This document shows positions 28,094 through 37,843 of a DNA stretch of 64,000 nt, one piece after another. A program made the position numbers and the translations under genes. The notes under the pieces were generated by a model. That model searched no databases. It saw nothing but the letters and a program-made list of their open reading frames with translations, and was not told the origin of the DNA. Numbering within the stretch: the first letter of the stretch is position 1; each line of letters starts with the position of its first letter. Source of the stretch: Paraburkholderia piptadeniae (GTDB lineage Bacteria; Pseudomonadota; Gammaproteobacteria; Burkholderiales; Burkholderiaceae); the NCBI RefSeq assembly GCF_900007165.1, contig NZ_CYGY02000021.1, positions 92,365-156,364 of the forward strand. The letters run 5' to 3'.

Positions 28094-28627
28094 ATGGAAA
28101 GTCAGCATTGCGAGTCGTCGATACCCGCAATCGAAGAGATCTCCGCTCTCGCGCTCAACCACTTTTTCGCCCAGCGTGCAATGCGCGCTTTCTGGGCGCA
28201 TTTCGACGAAGCACTGCGGCATACGGACGTTAACGCATCCCAGTTTTGCATGCTCGCGTTGCTACATCTACGCGAACCACTCGTTTTCGGCGACATGGCA
28301 ACAGAACTGGAAATGGACCGATCGAATCTGTCGGCCAATCTGGCACCATTGTTTCGCCGCATGCTCATCTCCACGATCTCTCACGAAGGAGATCGACGGA
28401 AACGACAGCTCATCCTGACGACCGAAGGCCGAAAAGCTGTGGCTTCGGCGATGGTCCCCTGGATGCGTGCCTATCAGGATACCTTTGCGTTTGTGAGACT
28501 CATTGATCTCGACTCAATGCGCGATCTTTTTCACGTGATTCGGGATATGAAAAGGCTCGACGATCCGAACGTTGCCAGCGGCGCTCATGCTCGTCCGGAA
28601 ACTCGAATACTGCTAAACAATGACTAG
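28094..28627 (+). CDS. MarR-family transcriptional regulator
   Basis: A 177-residue MarR-type regulator. The winged helix-turn-helix lies at about residues 50-110 (FCMLALLHLREPLVFGDMATELEMDRSNLSANLAPLFRRMLI, then the wing HEGDRRKRQLILTTEGRKAV). The C-terminal part AYQDTFAFVRLIDLDSMRDLFHVI has a near copy in the relic at 49365-49490, so a paralogue once existed there. No obvious target gene lies next to it; the downstream 950 bp is gene-poor. Confidence 0.87.
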   Translation: MESQHCESSIPAIEEISALALNHFFAQRAMRAFWAHFDEALRHTDVNASQFCMLALLHLREPLVFGDMATELEMDRSNLSANLAPLFRRMLISTISHEGDRRKRQLILTTEGRKAVASAMVPWMRAYQDTFAFVRLIDLDSMRDLFHVIRDMKRLDDPNVASGAHARPETRILLNND

Positions 28628-29578
28628 CCCGGTGAGCCACAAGACGGTCCGACAGCCTGGGATCATCGTGACATGACATACATCGGTCGCGTTGATCCAG
28701 TTCGGAGCACGGGGTATCGGCGTGACTCGCGCGAGCAACGTACAAGCTTTTGACCACACCATTGGATCAAGACAATATTAAAAAGGACGCCCACGTGGAG
28801 GAGATGCCAGCGCGGGCGCCAAACTCGCAGCGATAGGTCAGAACAGTTTCAGGCGCATGTTCGATGATCCTCAGGCTGCCAAGCTCCCTGACGCGATGGA
28901 TGCAACACGCCAGCGTTACAACTACATCAAGCGCATCGACGGCGTACGTCTCGGCGGCGGATAGACACACCACGAACCGCGACCGTGTCGAAAGAAGGTA
29001 ACAGCGATTGTTTCGGTTGGCCTTGCGATCTCAACCCTAACCACTCGCCAAGGCATATTGCGCGATCTCGGTGGCCGTGTCAGTTTCAATATCTCCCCGG
29101 CTCCGATCCACTCGTCTACCAGAACGCGCAGAGAGTTCCCGCTGAGCATCATTCCTTCCTCGATTGATCGTTCATCGGCCGCTTGCATGACGCGGCAGCG
29201 GAATGAATTTCTAACGAGACAGCCGATTCCGCGTGGCAGATCCCAAAGCGCGCGATCAGGTTACAGTCTCCGCGGGCGGTGCTCGGCTGTCTTACTGGTC
29301 CAGAAGATTGATTGGCGAGTGCGAATCCATCCAGTCGTAGTGACTATGCATCGTCGTCCACGCCCAGTTGTGTACTGGGCGACTCGAGATTCCTCCAGTC
29401 TCTCGGCCTGTAATGCTCTCTGTCTCCGCGAAATCTTGGTTTTTACCGCAGCTTTGTCGCGTTTCCTTTTCTTTGCTGTTCATCGTCGCCTCGTTCCAAG
29501 ATTGGTTTTGCATCGTTTTTGAACTGCCTGTTCATTCAGAAAGCACCAGCCTCGCCCTCGTACAGCGCTTGCATGGCA
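28628..29578. other. Gene-poor region with one unidentified coding-like fragment
   Basis: No complete gene is supported. At about 28795-28965 on the plus strand a frame reads GGDASAGAKLAAIGQNSF, then RRMFDDPQAAKLPDAMD and KRIDGVRLGGG, and ends in TAG. It has the look of a protein C-terminus, with a TAA just upstream and no start. I do not recognise the family. The rest (28970-29578) has irregular composition and only short chance frames. Confidence 0.35.
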
Positions 29579-30559
29579 TCAGATCTGCGTTACTCCATCT
29601 ACCGCTGGATTCGCCGCTATCGCGCCTCTATTGCTCGATATACCGACATGGGTAGGGAACTCCGTGCTAACGAACAACCTCCACACGACTTCCACATTCG
29701 CATTCAACGCGCTCTTGCGACGCCGCAAGAGCACAGTTGTGATGGAAACGTCAGGAACGAGCGGACGTGCGACGAGAGAAGCCGGCAGCACGTCGGGATA
29801 GGACGAAACGGGCAGCACACCAACGCCGATCCCCAGCTCGATCATGCGCAGTGCGACAGTGAGGTGGCCGCATTCATTAGCGCGAGTTGCATCGATCCGG
29901 TGTTCGCCGAACACTCGCTCCATCACATTGCGCATGCCCGCTTCCGCATTGAGTGTGACGAGTCGCGAGGCCGTGTTCGTGTTACGCAGCGCTTCCCAGT
30001 GCAGCGCCGCGCCGGAAGCGAGCGGATGCGTGTGCGGCAGCACCGCGCACAGCGGCGTCGACATGAGCGGATGCATGTGGAAAGCATCCGTCTCGCCGCC
30101 GAAGTTCGTGTCAGACAGCACGCCAAAGTCCACTTCGCCTTGTTCAACGGCCGTGAGTACAGCGTGTTGAGGCTGCTCCTTTGCGACTATCGTCAGGTTG
30201 GGAAAATGCGCGGCGCCGCGCGCGAGCCGTTCAGGCAACCACCCTGACGACGTTATCGGATCGCACGCGATCACGACGGTTCCCGTGCGTCGGTTGTGCG
30301 CAGCGCGCTCCTCGCGGAAAGTCAGTTCGATTTCCTCGATGAGCCGGCCGACGCGCTGCTCAAGCCGGGCACCAGCAGCCGTCAGCTCGACCTGACGCGT
30401 CGTCCGGTAGAACAGGCGCAAATCGATCGTGTCCTCAAGCTCACGTATGCATCGGCTCACAGCCGACTGCGTGAGATCGAACTCACGTGCTGCACGGGTG
30501 AAGCTACGTTGACGCGCGACAGCGGCGAACACCTTCAGTTGCTGCAACGATATGTTCAT
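29579..30559 (-). CDS. LysR-family transcriptional regulator
   Basis: A 326-residue LysR-type regulator from ATG 30557-30559 (MNISLQQLKVFAAVARQRSF). The helix-turn-helix covers about residues 4-62 (SFTRAAREFDLTQSAVSRCIRELE). The effector domain follows with TVVIACDPITSSGWLPERL. It lies 50 bp downstream of the cupin gene in the same orientation, so it may be read with the riboswitch-led oxidoreductase and cupin genes. The target is unknown. Confidence 0.88.
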   Translation of the reverse strand: MNISLQQLKVFAAVARQRSFTRAAREFDLTQSAVSRCIRELEDTIDLRLFYRTTRQVELTAAGARLEQRVGRLIEEIELTFREERAAHNRRTGTVVIACDPITSSGWLPERLARGAAHFPNLTIVAKEQPQHAVLTAVEQGEVDFGVLSDTNFGGETDAFHMHPLMSTPLCAVLPHTHPLASGAALHWEALRNTNTASRLVTLNAEAGMRNVMERVFGEHRIDATRANECGHLTVALRMIELGIGVGVLPVSSYPDVLPASLVARPLVPDVSITTVLLRRRKSALNANVEVVWRLFVSTEFPTHVGISSNRGAIAANPAVDGVTQI

Positions 30560-30609
30560 ATATTCGCGTCGCCATGTTGAAGTCACGAGGTTTCATTTTC
30601 CCGTCCCGC

Positions 30610-31101
30610 TCAGGTCGTCCGCTCGGAGCCCGGAATCATTGCCTGTTTTGGAAGGTCCACCATTACTGAGTTCGCTCCGGCGACATACTGACGCTTGCCC
30701 TGTTGCGGGTAGTCGCAAACGTCATGCTCCAGCCTCTGACCCGCGACGATAAGCTCAAGCGGAATATGTCCGGTGTTGAACAAGGTGTGGGCCGCGCCTT
30801 CTCGCGCGAAGCCCATGAAGTCCCCTGGACCGATCTCGTATGCCCGCTCGTTGATGATCGCCTCACCGGTACCCGAAAGGACGTAGATGCATTCTTCCTC
30901 ATAGAGATGCCGGTGATATTCAGTGGATTCACATCCTGGCAGAAGCGTTACAAGGTGGAAGCCGAACTGGGTGATGCCGGTCACTTCGCTCAGCGGCCTT
31001 TTAAGCCGTATTGCTCTGTCGTTCAACAGATGGACAGAGCGCTGCGGCTCCATTGCACCGATATGAACCGCTTTCAGCAACTCGCGCGGGAATTCGACCA
31101 T
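30610..31101 (-). CDS. Cupin-domain protein
   Basis: A 163-residue single-cupin protein. ATG 31099-31101 is preceded by GGAGGACAAAAC, a near-ideal ribosome site, which decides against a long in-frame extension to 31314. Cupin motif 1 is CESTEYHRHLYEEECIYVLSGTGEAIIN (metal ligands His, His and Glu). Motif 2 is GDFMGFAREGAAHTLFNTG. Similar small cupins occur beside amino-acid oxidoreductases and may bind metal or a metabolite. It is probably co-transcribed with the DadA-like gene at 31239-32495. Confidence 0.85.
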   Translation of the reverse strand: MVEFPRELLKAVHIGAMEPQRSVHLLNDRAIRLKRPLSEVTGITQFGFHLVTLLPGCESTEYHRHLYEEECIYVLSGTGEAIINERAYEIGPGDFMGFAREGAAHTLFNTGHIPLELIVAGQRLEHDVCDYPQQGKRQYVAGANSVMVDLPKQAMIPGSERTT

Positions 31102-31238
31102 GTTTTGTCCTCCGCATGTCTCGCGTGTCTCGTTGGCGTCGGCGTTGCCCAGTGGTCCGGAACCTTTGGGAACCACATGGGGCTGTGTCGCTATCAACGC
31201 AAGGACCGTCGTCGGGAAAAGACTCCCTTCGCCGGAGT

Positions 31239-32495
31239 TCAGTTCACGTCCGTCGGTAAGTGCTCCCACACGACTTTGCCCACTGCCGCCGCCGTAGCCG
31301 CCGAAAGGGTCCACCCAAGATGACCGTGACCCGTGTTATAAAACACCCGTGGTGCTCTTCCCTTCATTACGCGGGGCATCATGTTAGGCATCATCGGTCG
31401 GAGTCCCGACCACGGGACGACACGTGAAGTATTGACCGTGAAATTTTGGTTGACCCAACGAATGAGAGGATCAATGCGGTCCATTCGGATGTCGCGATTG
31501 CATCCGTTGAATTCCGCCGTGCCAGCGATCCGAAGTCGCTCGGCACCGAGACGGCTTGTGACGATTTTTGCGCTCTCGTCAAGGAGGCTGACCCATGGGG
31601 CCTGCGATACACTGTTCTCGTCCTCGAGGTGAACAGTGATCGAATAGCCTTTTACCGGATAGACGTTCAAACGATCGCCGAGCAAACTCGCGATTCTCCG
31701 ACTCCCTACGCCGGCACAGACAACGACTGCATCGCCTGCAACGTCTTCGAGACTCTGCCGCGCTGGCACTTCCTGATCCGTTTTGTCGCTCGAAAGCAGA
31801 AATCTGACACCGCGTTGCAGGCACTCGACACTCTCCACCGTTACGCCTTGCCGAAATCGTACGCCGCGCCTCTCGCAGGCAGATGCCAGTCCTCGGGTGA
31901 ATCGATGAATATCACCCGTCGAGTCAGATGGAGTGAAATATCCCCCGTAGTATTGGCCTCGCAGCGTCGGTTCGATCTGTTTGACTTCTGCCGGGGTCAC
32001 GGCAAAGCGCTCAAGACCGCCCGACACCAAAAGTTCATTCGTTCTAGTAGCCGCGTCATACGATTTTCTGTCGTGGTAAAAGTGCAGAATGCCGCGCCTT
32101 TGAAGGTCGAAATCGATCTGCTCGCGTTCGGCGATCGCGAAAAGATGGTTCCGCGCCTCTATCGCCAGCCTTACCGTCTCGATCGTGTTGTCGCGGTAGT
32201 GCGCGATATTCGAGATGAACTCGCCAATCCATGAGTATTTGTGCCATGACGGTTTTGGATTGAAAAGGACGGGGGCGTCTTGCTTGAGCATCCATCGGAG
32301 CCCCTTCAGGATCGTTCCCGTACTGTTCCAGACTTCGGCATTGCACGCCGAAAGTTGACCGCCGTTGGCGAACGATGTCTCCATCGCAGGATAGCGGTGC
32401 CGGTCAATGACAGTCACCTGGTACCCGAGCTCGGAGAGCGTGTATGCAGTCGTAACGCCGGTGATGCCGGCGCCAATAATAATGACGTGGGGCAT
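31239..32495 (-). CDS. DadA-like FAD-dependent amino acid oxidoreductase under glycine riboswitch
   Basis: A 418-residue flavoprotein paralogous to the one at 15742-17007. The FAD-binding IGAGITGVTTAYTL is at residues 6-19, METSFANGGQLS follows at about 37-48, and NTGHGHLGWTLSAATA lies near the C-terminus. Family members oxidise glycine or small D- or N-substituted amino acids. The tandem glycine riboswitch 40 nt upstream points to glycine or a close relative as inducer and possible substrate. The cupin gene follows after 137 bp. Whether the two paralogues differ in substrate is not visible. Confidence 0.9.
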   Translation of the reverse strand: MPHVIIIGAGITGVTTAYTLSELGYQVTVIDRHRYPAMETSFANGGQLSACNAEVWNSTGTILKGLRWMLKQDAPVLFNPKPSWHKYSWIGEFISNIAHYRDNTIETVRLAIEARNHLFAIAEREQIDFDLQRRGILHFYHDRKSYDAATRTNELLVSGGLERFAVTPAEVKQIEPTLRGQYYGGYFTPSDSTGDIHRFTRGLASACERRGVRFRQGVTVESVECLQRGVRFLLSSDKTDQEVPARQSLEDVAGDAVVVCAGVGSRRIASLLGDRLNVYPVKGYSITVHLEDENSVSQAPWVSLLDESAKIVTSRLGAERLRIAGTAEFNGCNRDIRMDRIDPLIRWVNQNFTVNTSRVVPWSGLRPMMPNMMPRVMKGRAPRVFYNTGHGHLGWTLSAATAAAVGKVVWEHLPTDVN

Positions 32496-32536
32496 GGTTC
32501 AATCCGTGAAAAGATAGATGTCGCCGGTCTTTCGGC

Positions 32537-32716
32537 GCATACCCCATCTGTCACGGTACCTGAGAGCTTAGGCGCAAGAACTCGCCGTCCCCTTCGGTGG
32601 GCATACATGCATGCCTCTCTCCAGAGTTTTGAACGCGCTACAGTCCTTTTGCCTGAGAGTTTCCGGGGCGGTTGCTCCGTCGGCGCCGCAGCCCTTGTGA
32701 CTGCGGTCTCTCCTGC
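32537..32716 (-). ncRNA. Tandem glycine riboswitch (two aptamers)
   Basis: Read on the minus strand, aptamer 1 has GCAGGAGAGACC at its 5' end, CGCCGACGGAGCAAC (32671-32685) and CTCTCAGGCAAAAGGACTG (32641-32659). Aptamer 2 has CTCTGGAGAG, CACCGAAGGGGAC (32587-32599) and CTCTCAGGTACCGTGACAG (32548-32566). A small hairpin (GCCG-N6-CGGC, 32523-32536) lies between the second aptamer and the ATG at 32495. The switch begins about 80 bp past the stop of the substrate-binding protein gene, so read-through from that gene could also feed it. Confidence 0.94.
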
Positions 32717-32797
32717 AGCGCGTTTGCTGCAAACTTGACGCTTACTTCAATATCGGCACAAGGCGGCGAGCGACTGCCGCCTGCCCTATCTAACTCG

Positions 32798-33877
32798 TTA
32801 CTGCAAAAGCCACTGCGTGAAGCGCAACTTCAGTGCGTCCTGATTTTCGGCCCAGAAATCTGCACCTGCCTGAATCGAATCCTTGATATTGGCCGGGTAG
32901 GTGGGCATGTGCGGCGCAACGCTTTCCGTAGTGCCGGGATAGTTACCAACGAGCACGATTGCCGAGCGTCGCGTCGGCCCATTCGATGTCAGGGTCGACA
33001 GAGCTGCTTGACGCTCAGGGTTGCTCGCAAATTTCACGAACTCAAGAGCTTCTTGCGTATGTGGTGCGCCTTTTGGAATCATAAAGAAATCGGTTGACCA
33101 GACATCACTGTCCCACATGATCCGGAACGGTGCTCCTTCCATTCGAGCGACGAAAATCCGGCCCGCGTAAGCAGACGTCATAACGACTTCATGCGACGCG
33201 AGCAATTGTGGCGGCTGGGCACCAGCTTCCCACCACACGATATCTTTCTTGATCGTATCCAGCTTCCGAAAAGCGCGGTCGACGCCAGCTGGGGTCGATA
33301 GCACAGTGTAGACGTCCTTTCGCGGAACTCCGTCAGCGACCAGTGCCCACTCCAAGGTCGCAACCGGTGATTTTTGCAGCCCACGCTTGCCCGGAAAGTT
33401 CTTGGTATCAAAGAAATCCTTGATGGTCTTTGGCTGCTTGGGCGCATTCGCATCGTAGGCAATAGCACGCGCCCATGAGATTGACCCGAGGCTGCATTTG
33501 GACGTTGTCCCCGGTACGAAATCGGACACACCCGCAGTGCCATCTGCACTAGCCGGGAGCGTCGACGCGTTGAATCTCGTCAGCAATCCGTCTTCGCAGG
33601 CGCGGCGCTCGTCGAAAATATCCGAGACGACTACATCCCAGACCACCTTCCCTGCCTGTTGTTGCGCGCGAATTTCACTCAGGCCACCGTTATATTCAAT
33701 GATTTTGACGGCGATCCCCGTCGCCTTGGTAAAGGGGTCAAACAGAGCTTTTTTCTGCGCTTCCGTGTAGCTGCCACCCCAGGATGCAACGGTCATTTCC
33801 TTGCCGCCCTGAGCCATCGAAGACATTGAGATCAGCAAGGCGGCACTCGCGATCACCATCCTTCTCACTACGTTCAT
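32798..33877 (-). CDS. ABC transporter periplasmic substrate-binding protein (PotD-like)
   Basis: A 359-residue solute-binding protein. ATG 33875-33877 is preferred since AAAGGTGATGCA just upstream supplies a ribosome site. Residues 1-22 form the signal peptide (LLISMSSMA-QG). The mature start EMTVASWGGSYTEAQKKALFDPF is typical of spermidine/putrescine-type binding proteins. It is paralogous to the protein at 1-992. The matching ATPase and two permeases are at 35476-38646, divergently placed past the IclR gene. Together they form one importer. Confidence 0.92.
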   Translation of the reverse strand: MNVVRRMVIASAALLISMSSMAQGGKEMTVASWGGSYTEAQKKALFDPFTKATGIAVKIIEYNGGLSEIRAQQQAGKVVWDVVVSDIFDERRACEDGLLTRFNASTLPASADGTAGVSDFVPGTTSKCSLGSISWARAIAYDANAPKQPKTIKDFFDTKNFPGKRGLQKSPVATLEWALVADGVPRKDVYTVLSTPAGVDRAFRKLDTIKKDIVWWEAGAQPPQLLASHEVVMTSAYAGRIFVARMEGAPFRIMWDSDVWSTDFFMIPKGAPHTQEALEFVKFASNPERQAALSTLTSNGPTRRSAIVLVGNYPGTTESVAPHMPTYPANIKDSIQAGADFWAENQDALKLRFTQWLLQ

Positions 33878-34311
33878 TGCATCACCTTTTCCCATGAAGA
33901 AACTGCATCAAGTCAATACGAACGTTGCACCGGTGGCACCTGCGTAGCCTCGCCGTACCCAAAGTATCGGAAAACGGAATTTCATTATCAATAATGGAAT
34001 TTACCTAGGCCACACACGCACGACTCAGGCTGGCAGCAGTCTAGCGCGCCGTTTTTCGGAAAAATAAAAACGCTTCGTTCCGATATGCGAAATCTTGTGG
34101 CTGGCGCCGCGATCAGAAGTCAGCTGCCCGATCAGGGCGGCCGGCGCTCAGACAGCAGTTGCGGACGAGCCGGGGCGCGGCAGCCGCCGACTCGTGTGGG
34201 GGAATAACAGAAGGGAACGCGACGACGATCGTCGTCGGAATTGGGGCAGTATCATGCAGACACGATCCTTCGATCAGCCCCGCAGATCACGGAGCGCGCG
34301 AAGGCCGGCGC
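33878..34311. promoter_or_regulatory. Promoter region of substrate-binding protein gene with imperfect palindrome
   Basis: About 430 bp between the binding-protein start and the IclR stop. Near 33978-34000 there is GGAATTTCATTAT-CA-ATAATGGAATTT, an imperfect inverted and direct repeat with GGAATTT half-sites. Its AT-rich dyad character fits an IclR-type operator. Related GGAA(A/G)TTT-like words occur at about 42140-42182 in front of the ureohydrolase gene. The left remainder to 34311 has no supported gene. Confidence 0.4.
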
Positions 34312-35139
34312 TCAAGCATCGACTTCACTTTCAACATCGCTGACGGCATGCAGACCGGTCGATTGCAATGTCGTGCGCAACTCGCCCGCGGCCTCTTTCA
34401 GGCTTTGCACGACGGCCTCCGTATCAAAGCTCATTAACAGTCTTTCCTTGAGGGCGACGATGCCAACGCCGTACAGCGCGCCCGCGGACCCGATCAGCAC
34501 TGGGCAGCAAATCGAATAGACGCCTGGATCGAACTCATCGTCGCTAATCGCGTAGCCCTGCTCTCGGACATCCGCCAGCTTCGCTCTAAGTTTCTCGGGG
34601 TCAACGATCGTGTTCGGGCGATATTTCTCCAGCGGCCCCTGCAGCTGCTGGTCTATCACCGCTTCGGACTGAAACGCAAGCAGCGCTTTTGCGGAGGCGG
34701 TGGCGTTTAGCGGAAAAACATTGCCCGGATAGATGAGGTTCCGGCTCGGGGACGATGGCAGCACCGTGACAGCAAGCTGAATGGAGTCCTGAACCAGCCT
34801 CACCAGATACGCCACTTGACCAAACCTGTCGGCAATCCTTTGCAGGGTGGGCTCGGCCAGTGCCTGAAGCGTCTCGAGGCTCAGCGAACTTTGGAATATG
34901 CGGATAAGTCGGGGCCCGATCCGGTATCGCGACCTCCCACGCTGCCCAACGAGAAACCCGGCATCGAGCATGTTGTTCACGAGCCGATGCGCCGAAGGCA
35001 TCGGCATCTCAGTCTGCGACGAAATTTCGACCAAGGTGAGGCCCTGGTCTGACCGGTTGATCGCCTCGAGAATCATTGCAACCCTTTCCAGCCTTGGAAT
35101 TCTGTCGCTTTTCTCGATATCGGAATTGGAATCGGACAT
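34312..35139 (-). CDS. IclR-family transcriptional regulator
   Basis: A 275-residue IclR-type regulator. The helix-turn-helix is at about residues 15-75 (RVAMILEAINRSDQGLTLVEISSQTEMPMPSAHRLVNNMLDAGFLVGQRGRSRYRIG). The C-terminal effector domain includes FPLNATASAKALLAFQ and the late GYAISDDEFDPGVYSICCPV. It is closely related to the IclR protein at 47140-47913. The two flank the transporter and catabolic operon, and this one is divergent from the ABC ATPase gene, so it probably controls uptake. Confidence 0.92.
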   Translation of the reverse strand: MSDSNSDIEKSDRIPRLERVAMILEAINRSDQGLTLVEISSQTEMPMPSAHRLVNNMLDAGFLVGQRGRSRYRIGPRLIRIFQSSLSLETLQALAEPTLQRIADRFGQVAYLVRLVQDSIQLAVTVLPSSPSRNLIYPGNVFPLNATASAKALLAFQSEAVIDQQLQGPLEKYRPNTIVDPEKLRAKLADVREQGYAISDDEFDPGVYSICCPVLIGSAGALYGVGIVALKERLLMSFDTEAVVQSLKEAAGELRTTLQSTGLHAVSDVESEVDA

Positions 35140-35475
35140 TTTGGTCTACGCCTGCGGATACACGAATTTCGTAATCATACGTCGAAAAACGCAATGTCAA
35201 GCCTCTCGCCGCTCTTGCTGTGTGCAGCAGTCGATCGTCGGTAGCCATGAACGCGTCTCTTCGCCCGCCCTCGGGAGTGGTCGGCCACAGATTATCTTGC
35301 AACGCAGGCTCTGTACCTGTTTCTGGAAACCGGGGCACACCACAGGATCCGCTTTCGCCTTTTGGAACTTCACTGAGTACAAACACCTATTTTCGTTCTC
35401 GTTGACTAAAAAACGGAAGTAACGTTTAATTTTAGAAATATTGAAGCCCACCGCTAGTCCCCGCAGGAGCATGAA
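35140..35475. promoter_or_regulatory. Divergent promoter region of IclR and ABC transporter genes
   Basis: This 336-bp region separates the IclR start from the ATPase ATG. The right end is AT-rich (AACGTTTAATTTTAGAAATA, about 35422-35441), likely the promoter of the transporter operon, and GCAGGAGC before 35476 is its ribosome site. Frames crossing this region are unsupported. Confidence 0.45.
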
Positions 35476-36567
35476 ATGAAAGACGCGATAGTCGAGTTTC
35501 GGGACGTCCGCAAGAGTTACGACGGACATACACCTGTCGTTGCCGGACTCAACCTCAGCATCCAACGAGGCGAATTCCTCACGCTGCTTGGGCCTTCGGG
35601 TTCCGGGAAGACCACGACGCTAATGATGCTTGCCGGGTTCGAGACTCCCAGCAGCGGATCGATATTTCTGGACGGCGTCGCGATCACCAGCGTCGCACCT
35701 CACAAGCGGAACATCGGAATGGTGTTCCAGAGCTACGCGCTCTTTCCGCATCTATCGGTGGCCGATAACGTTGCCTATCCGTTGAAAGTTCGCCGGGTAC
35801 CTAACGCCCAAATCGTCGAACGAGTGACGGCCGCGCTCGACATGGTGAAACTGAAGGGCCTTGGCGATCGGCTTCCGGCCCAACTGTCAGGCGGCCAGCG
35901 GCAGCGTGTCGCTCTTGCCCGCGCAATCGTCTTCGAGCCCCGCATCGTCCTGATGGATGAACCGCTTGGCGCTCTCGACAAGCAATTGCGGGAGCACATG
36001 CAGTACGAGATCAAACAACTGCATGCCCGCCTCGGCATCACGATCGTCTACGTCACTCACGACCAGGGCGAAGCACTGACCATGTCTGACCGTATTGCGA
36101 TCTTCAATGAGGGCATCGTGCAACAACTTGCCTCTCCGGTCGCCCTGTATGAGCAGCCAGGCAATTCATTTGTGGCTTCATTCATTGGCGAAAACAATCA
36201 GCTATGCGGCCGGCTGTCCGAAATCCGTTCAGAAAACTGGGTAGTGGATAGCCCGGGAATGGGCAAGGTTACCGCGACTGGCGTCGGTACTGCGGCCGAA
36301 ATCGGTGATTCGCTAAAGCTATCTATTCGCCCCGAACGCATTGTCCTCGGCGTGGACGCGGACTCCCTAAACAATCGCTTCAACTGCCGCGTCACAGACC
36401 GAACCTATCAGGGCGACCATATCCGGGTGCGTCTCGCACGCGAGGAAGGTGACGGGCTGATCGCGAAGCTTGCAAACAATCGCGACTGCGAACGTGTTCA
36501 GATCGGCGACATGGTGACCGTTGGCTTCCGGTCCGAGGACTGTATTGCTTTCCGATCAGCTCCGTGA
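35476..36567 (+). CDS. ABC transporter ATP-binding protein (PotA-like)
   Basis: A 363-residue ATPase energising the importer. Walker A GPSGSGKTT is at residues 39-47, the Q-loop in VFQSY at about 84, the signature LSGGQ at 137-141, Walker B IVLMDEP at 157-163, and the switch His in YVTHDQGEA. The C-terminal TOBE/MOP-type domain (about 240-360) is typical of PotA/FbpC subfamily proteins. It is the first gene of the operon with two permeases. The next ATG begins 8 bp after its stop. Confidence 0.95.
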   Translation: MKDAIVEFRDVRKSYDGHTPVVAGLNLSIQRGEFLTLLGPSGSGKTTTLMMLAGFETPSSGSIFLDGVAITSVAPHKRNIGMVFQSYALFPHLSVADNVAYPLKVRRVPNAQIVERVTAALDMVKLKGLGDRLPAQLSGGQRQRVALARAIVFEPRIVLMDEPLGALDKQLREHMQYEIKQLHARLGITIVYVTHDQGEALTMSDRIAIFNEGIVQQLASPVALYEQPGNSFVASFIGENNQLCGRLSEIRSENWVVDSPGMGKVTATGVGTAAEIGDSLKLSIRPERIVLGVDADSLNNRFNCRVTDRTYQGDHIRVRLAREEGDGLIAKLANNRDCERVQIGDMVTVGFRSEDCIAFRSAP

Positions 36568-36574
36568 GGTGAGA

Positions 36575-37843
36575 ATGAACATGCCAAATACTGCGTACGT
36601 ACCGCCTGCGGCAGCCCCCTTGCCCACTGACCGACAATATCGGCACGTCAAGTTACGCGCCCAGGTCCGCGCGCTGATTCTGATATTGCCGCTCGTCGCC
36701 TTCCTCGTCGCTTTTTTCCTGTTTCCGATCGTCCAGATGTTGTACCGCTCGGTCGACACGAGTGCCGTGGCGATGCCTCTCGCTCAGGTCCACGCCGAGC
36801 TCGGGAACTGGAGCGGAGAAGGAACACCGCCCGAAGCGGCATATCGCGCGCTTGGAAAAGATCTGATGGCCCTTGACGACCGTGACGAGCTAGGGCCAGT
36901 TGTCCGGGAGTTGAGCTATAGGTACACGGGCTTCGAAGGCCTGCTGCGCAAGACTGTGCGCCAACTGAACGGATCTGACGGAACCCAGGAGACCTGGAAG
37001 AGCAAGTTCGTCGGTATTGATCCGAGATGGGGTACGCCCGAGCCTTGGGGTGTCATCAAGCACTCGTCCGGAAAAATGACGGCCCAAAACCTTCTTGCTG
37101 CGGTGGACTTGCGCCAGACCGCAACGGGGGGCGTCGCTTTGCAGCCCGCGGACCAACGACTGTACATCGCCGTTTTCATCAACACGATCGTGATTTCCGT
37201 AAGCGCGACACTCGCATGCCTGCTCCTCGGATTTCCGGTGGCGCATCTGCTCGCCACCTCGCGTCGAAGCACAGCCACTGTGTTAATGATGCTCGTGCTG
37301 CTTCCCTTCTGGACGTCATTACTGGTCCGCACCTCTGGATGGCTGGTCATCCTCCAGACGAACGGTCCGCTCGTGGACCTGCTTGTCTGGCTGCACATTG
37401 TTTCCAATAACGCTCGGCCTCAATTGGCCTACACCCGTTTCGCCTCGATTGTCGCGATGACACACATCTTGTTACCGTTCATGATTCTTCCGCTGTACAG
37501 CGTAATGAAGGGGGTTTCGAAGGACTATGTGCGGGCCGCGTGCTCCCTCGGTGCCGGACCCGTCAAGGCTTTCTTTTCCGTCTACATACCTCAGGTCGTC
37601 CCAGGGATTGCCGCGGGAGCGATGATGGTTTTCATTTCTGCCCTTGGTTTTTATATCACACCCGCCCTTGTCGGTGGCAGTCAAGGACAGATGGTAGGGA
37701 ATCTGATTGCCTACCACATGCAATCGTCGTTGAACTGGGGGTTAGCTGCAGCGCTATCAGTCGGCCTCCTGGTGCTCGTTGCGGACATCTTCTGGATGTT
37801 CAGAACGCTCGCCAGCGCTGAACTTGTGGGAGCACCGAAATGA
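36575..37843 (+). CDS. ABC transporter permease (PotB-like)
   Basis: A 422-residue inner-membrane permease. The start at ATG 36575 follows GAGGTGAGA. After TM1 (LILILPLVAFLVAFFLFPIVQMLY) there is a long periplasmic loop of about 140 residues, larger than in PotB and found in opine/polyamine-type permeases. The remaining helices include TIVISVSATLACLLLGFPVAHLL. The EAA-type cytoplasmic loop YVRAACSLGAGPVKAFFSVYIPQVVPG contacts the ATPase. Its TGA overlaps the next ATG by four bases. Confidence 0.93.
   Translation: MNMPNTAYVPPAAAPLPTDRQYRHVKLRAQVRALILILPLVAFLVAFFLFPIVQMLYRSVDTSAVAMPLAQVHAELGNWSGEGTPPEAAYRALGKDLMALDDRDELGPVVRELSYRYTGFEGLLRKTVRQLNGSDGTQETWKSKFVGIDPRWGTPEPWGVIKHSSGKMTAQNLLAAVDLRQTATGGVALQPADQRLYIAVFINTIVISVSATLACLLLGFPVAHLLATSRRSTATVLMMLVLLPFWTSLLVRTSGWLVILQTNGPLVDLLVWLHIVSNNARPQLAYTRFASIVAMTHILLPFMILPLYSVMKGVSKDYVRAACSLGAGPVKAFFSVYIPQVVPGIAAGAMMVFISALGFYITPALVGGSQGQMVGNLIAYHMQSSLNWGLAAALSVGLLVLVADIFWMFRTLASAELVGAPK

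Noticed and set aside
29058..29522. Plus-strand frame of 154 codons before the LysR gene
   Set aside because: Serine/arginine-rich with no domain pattern, no ribosome site, and in a gene-poor region.
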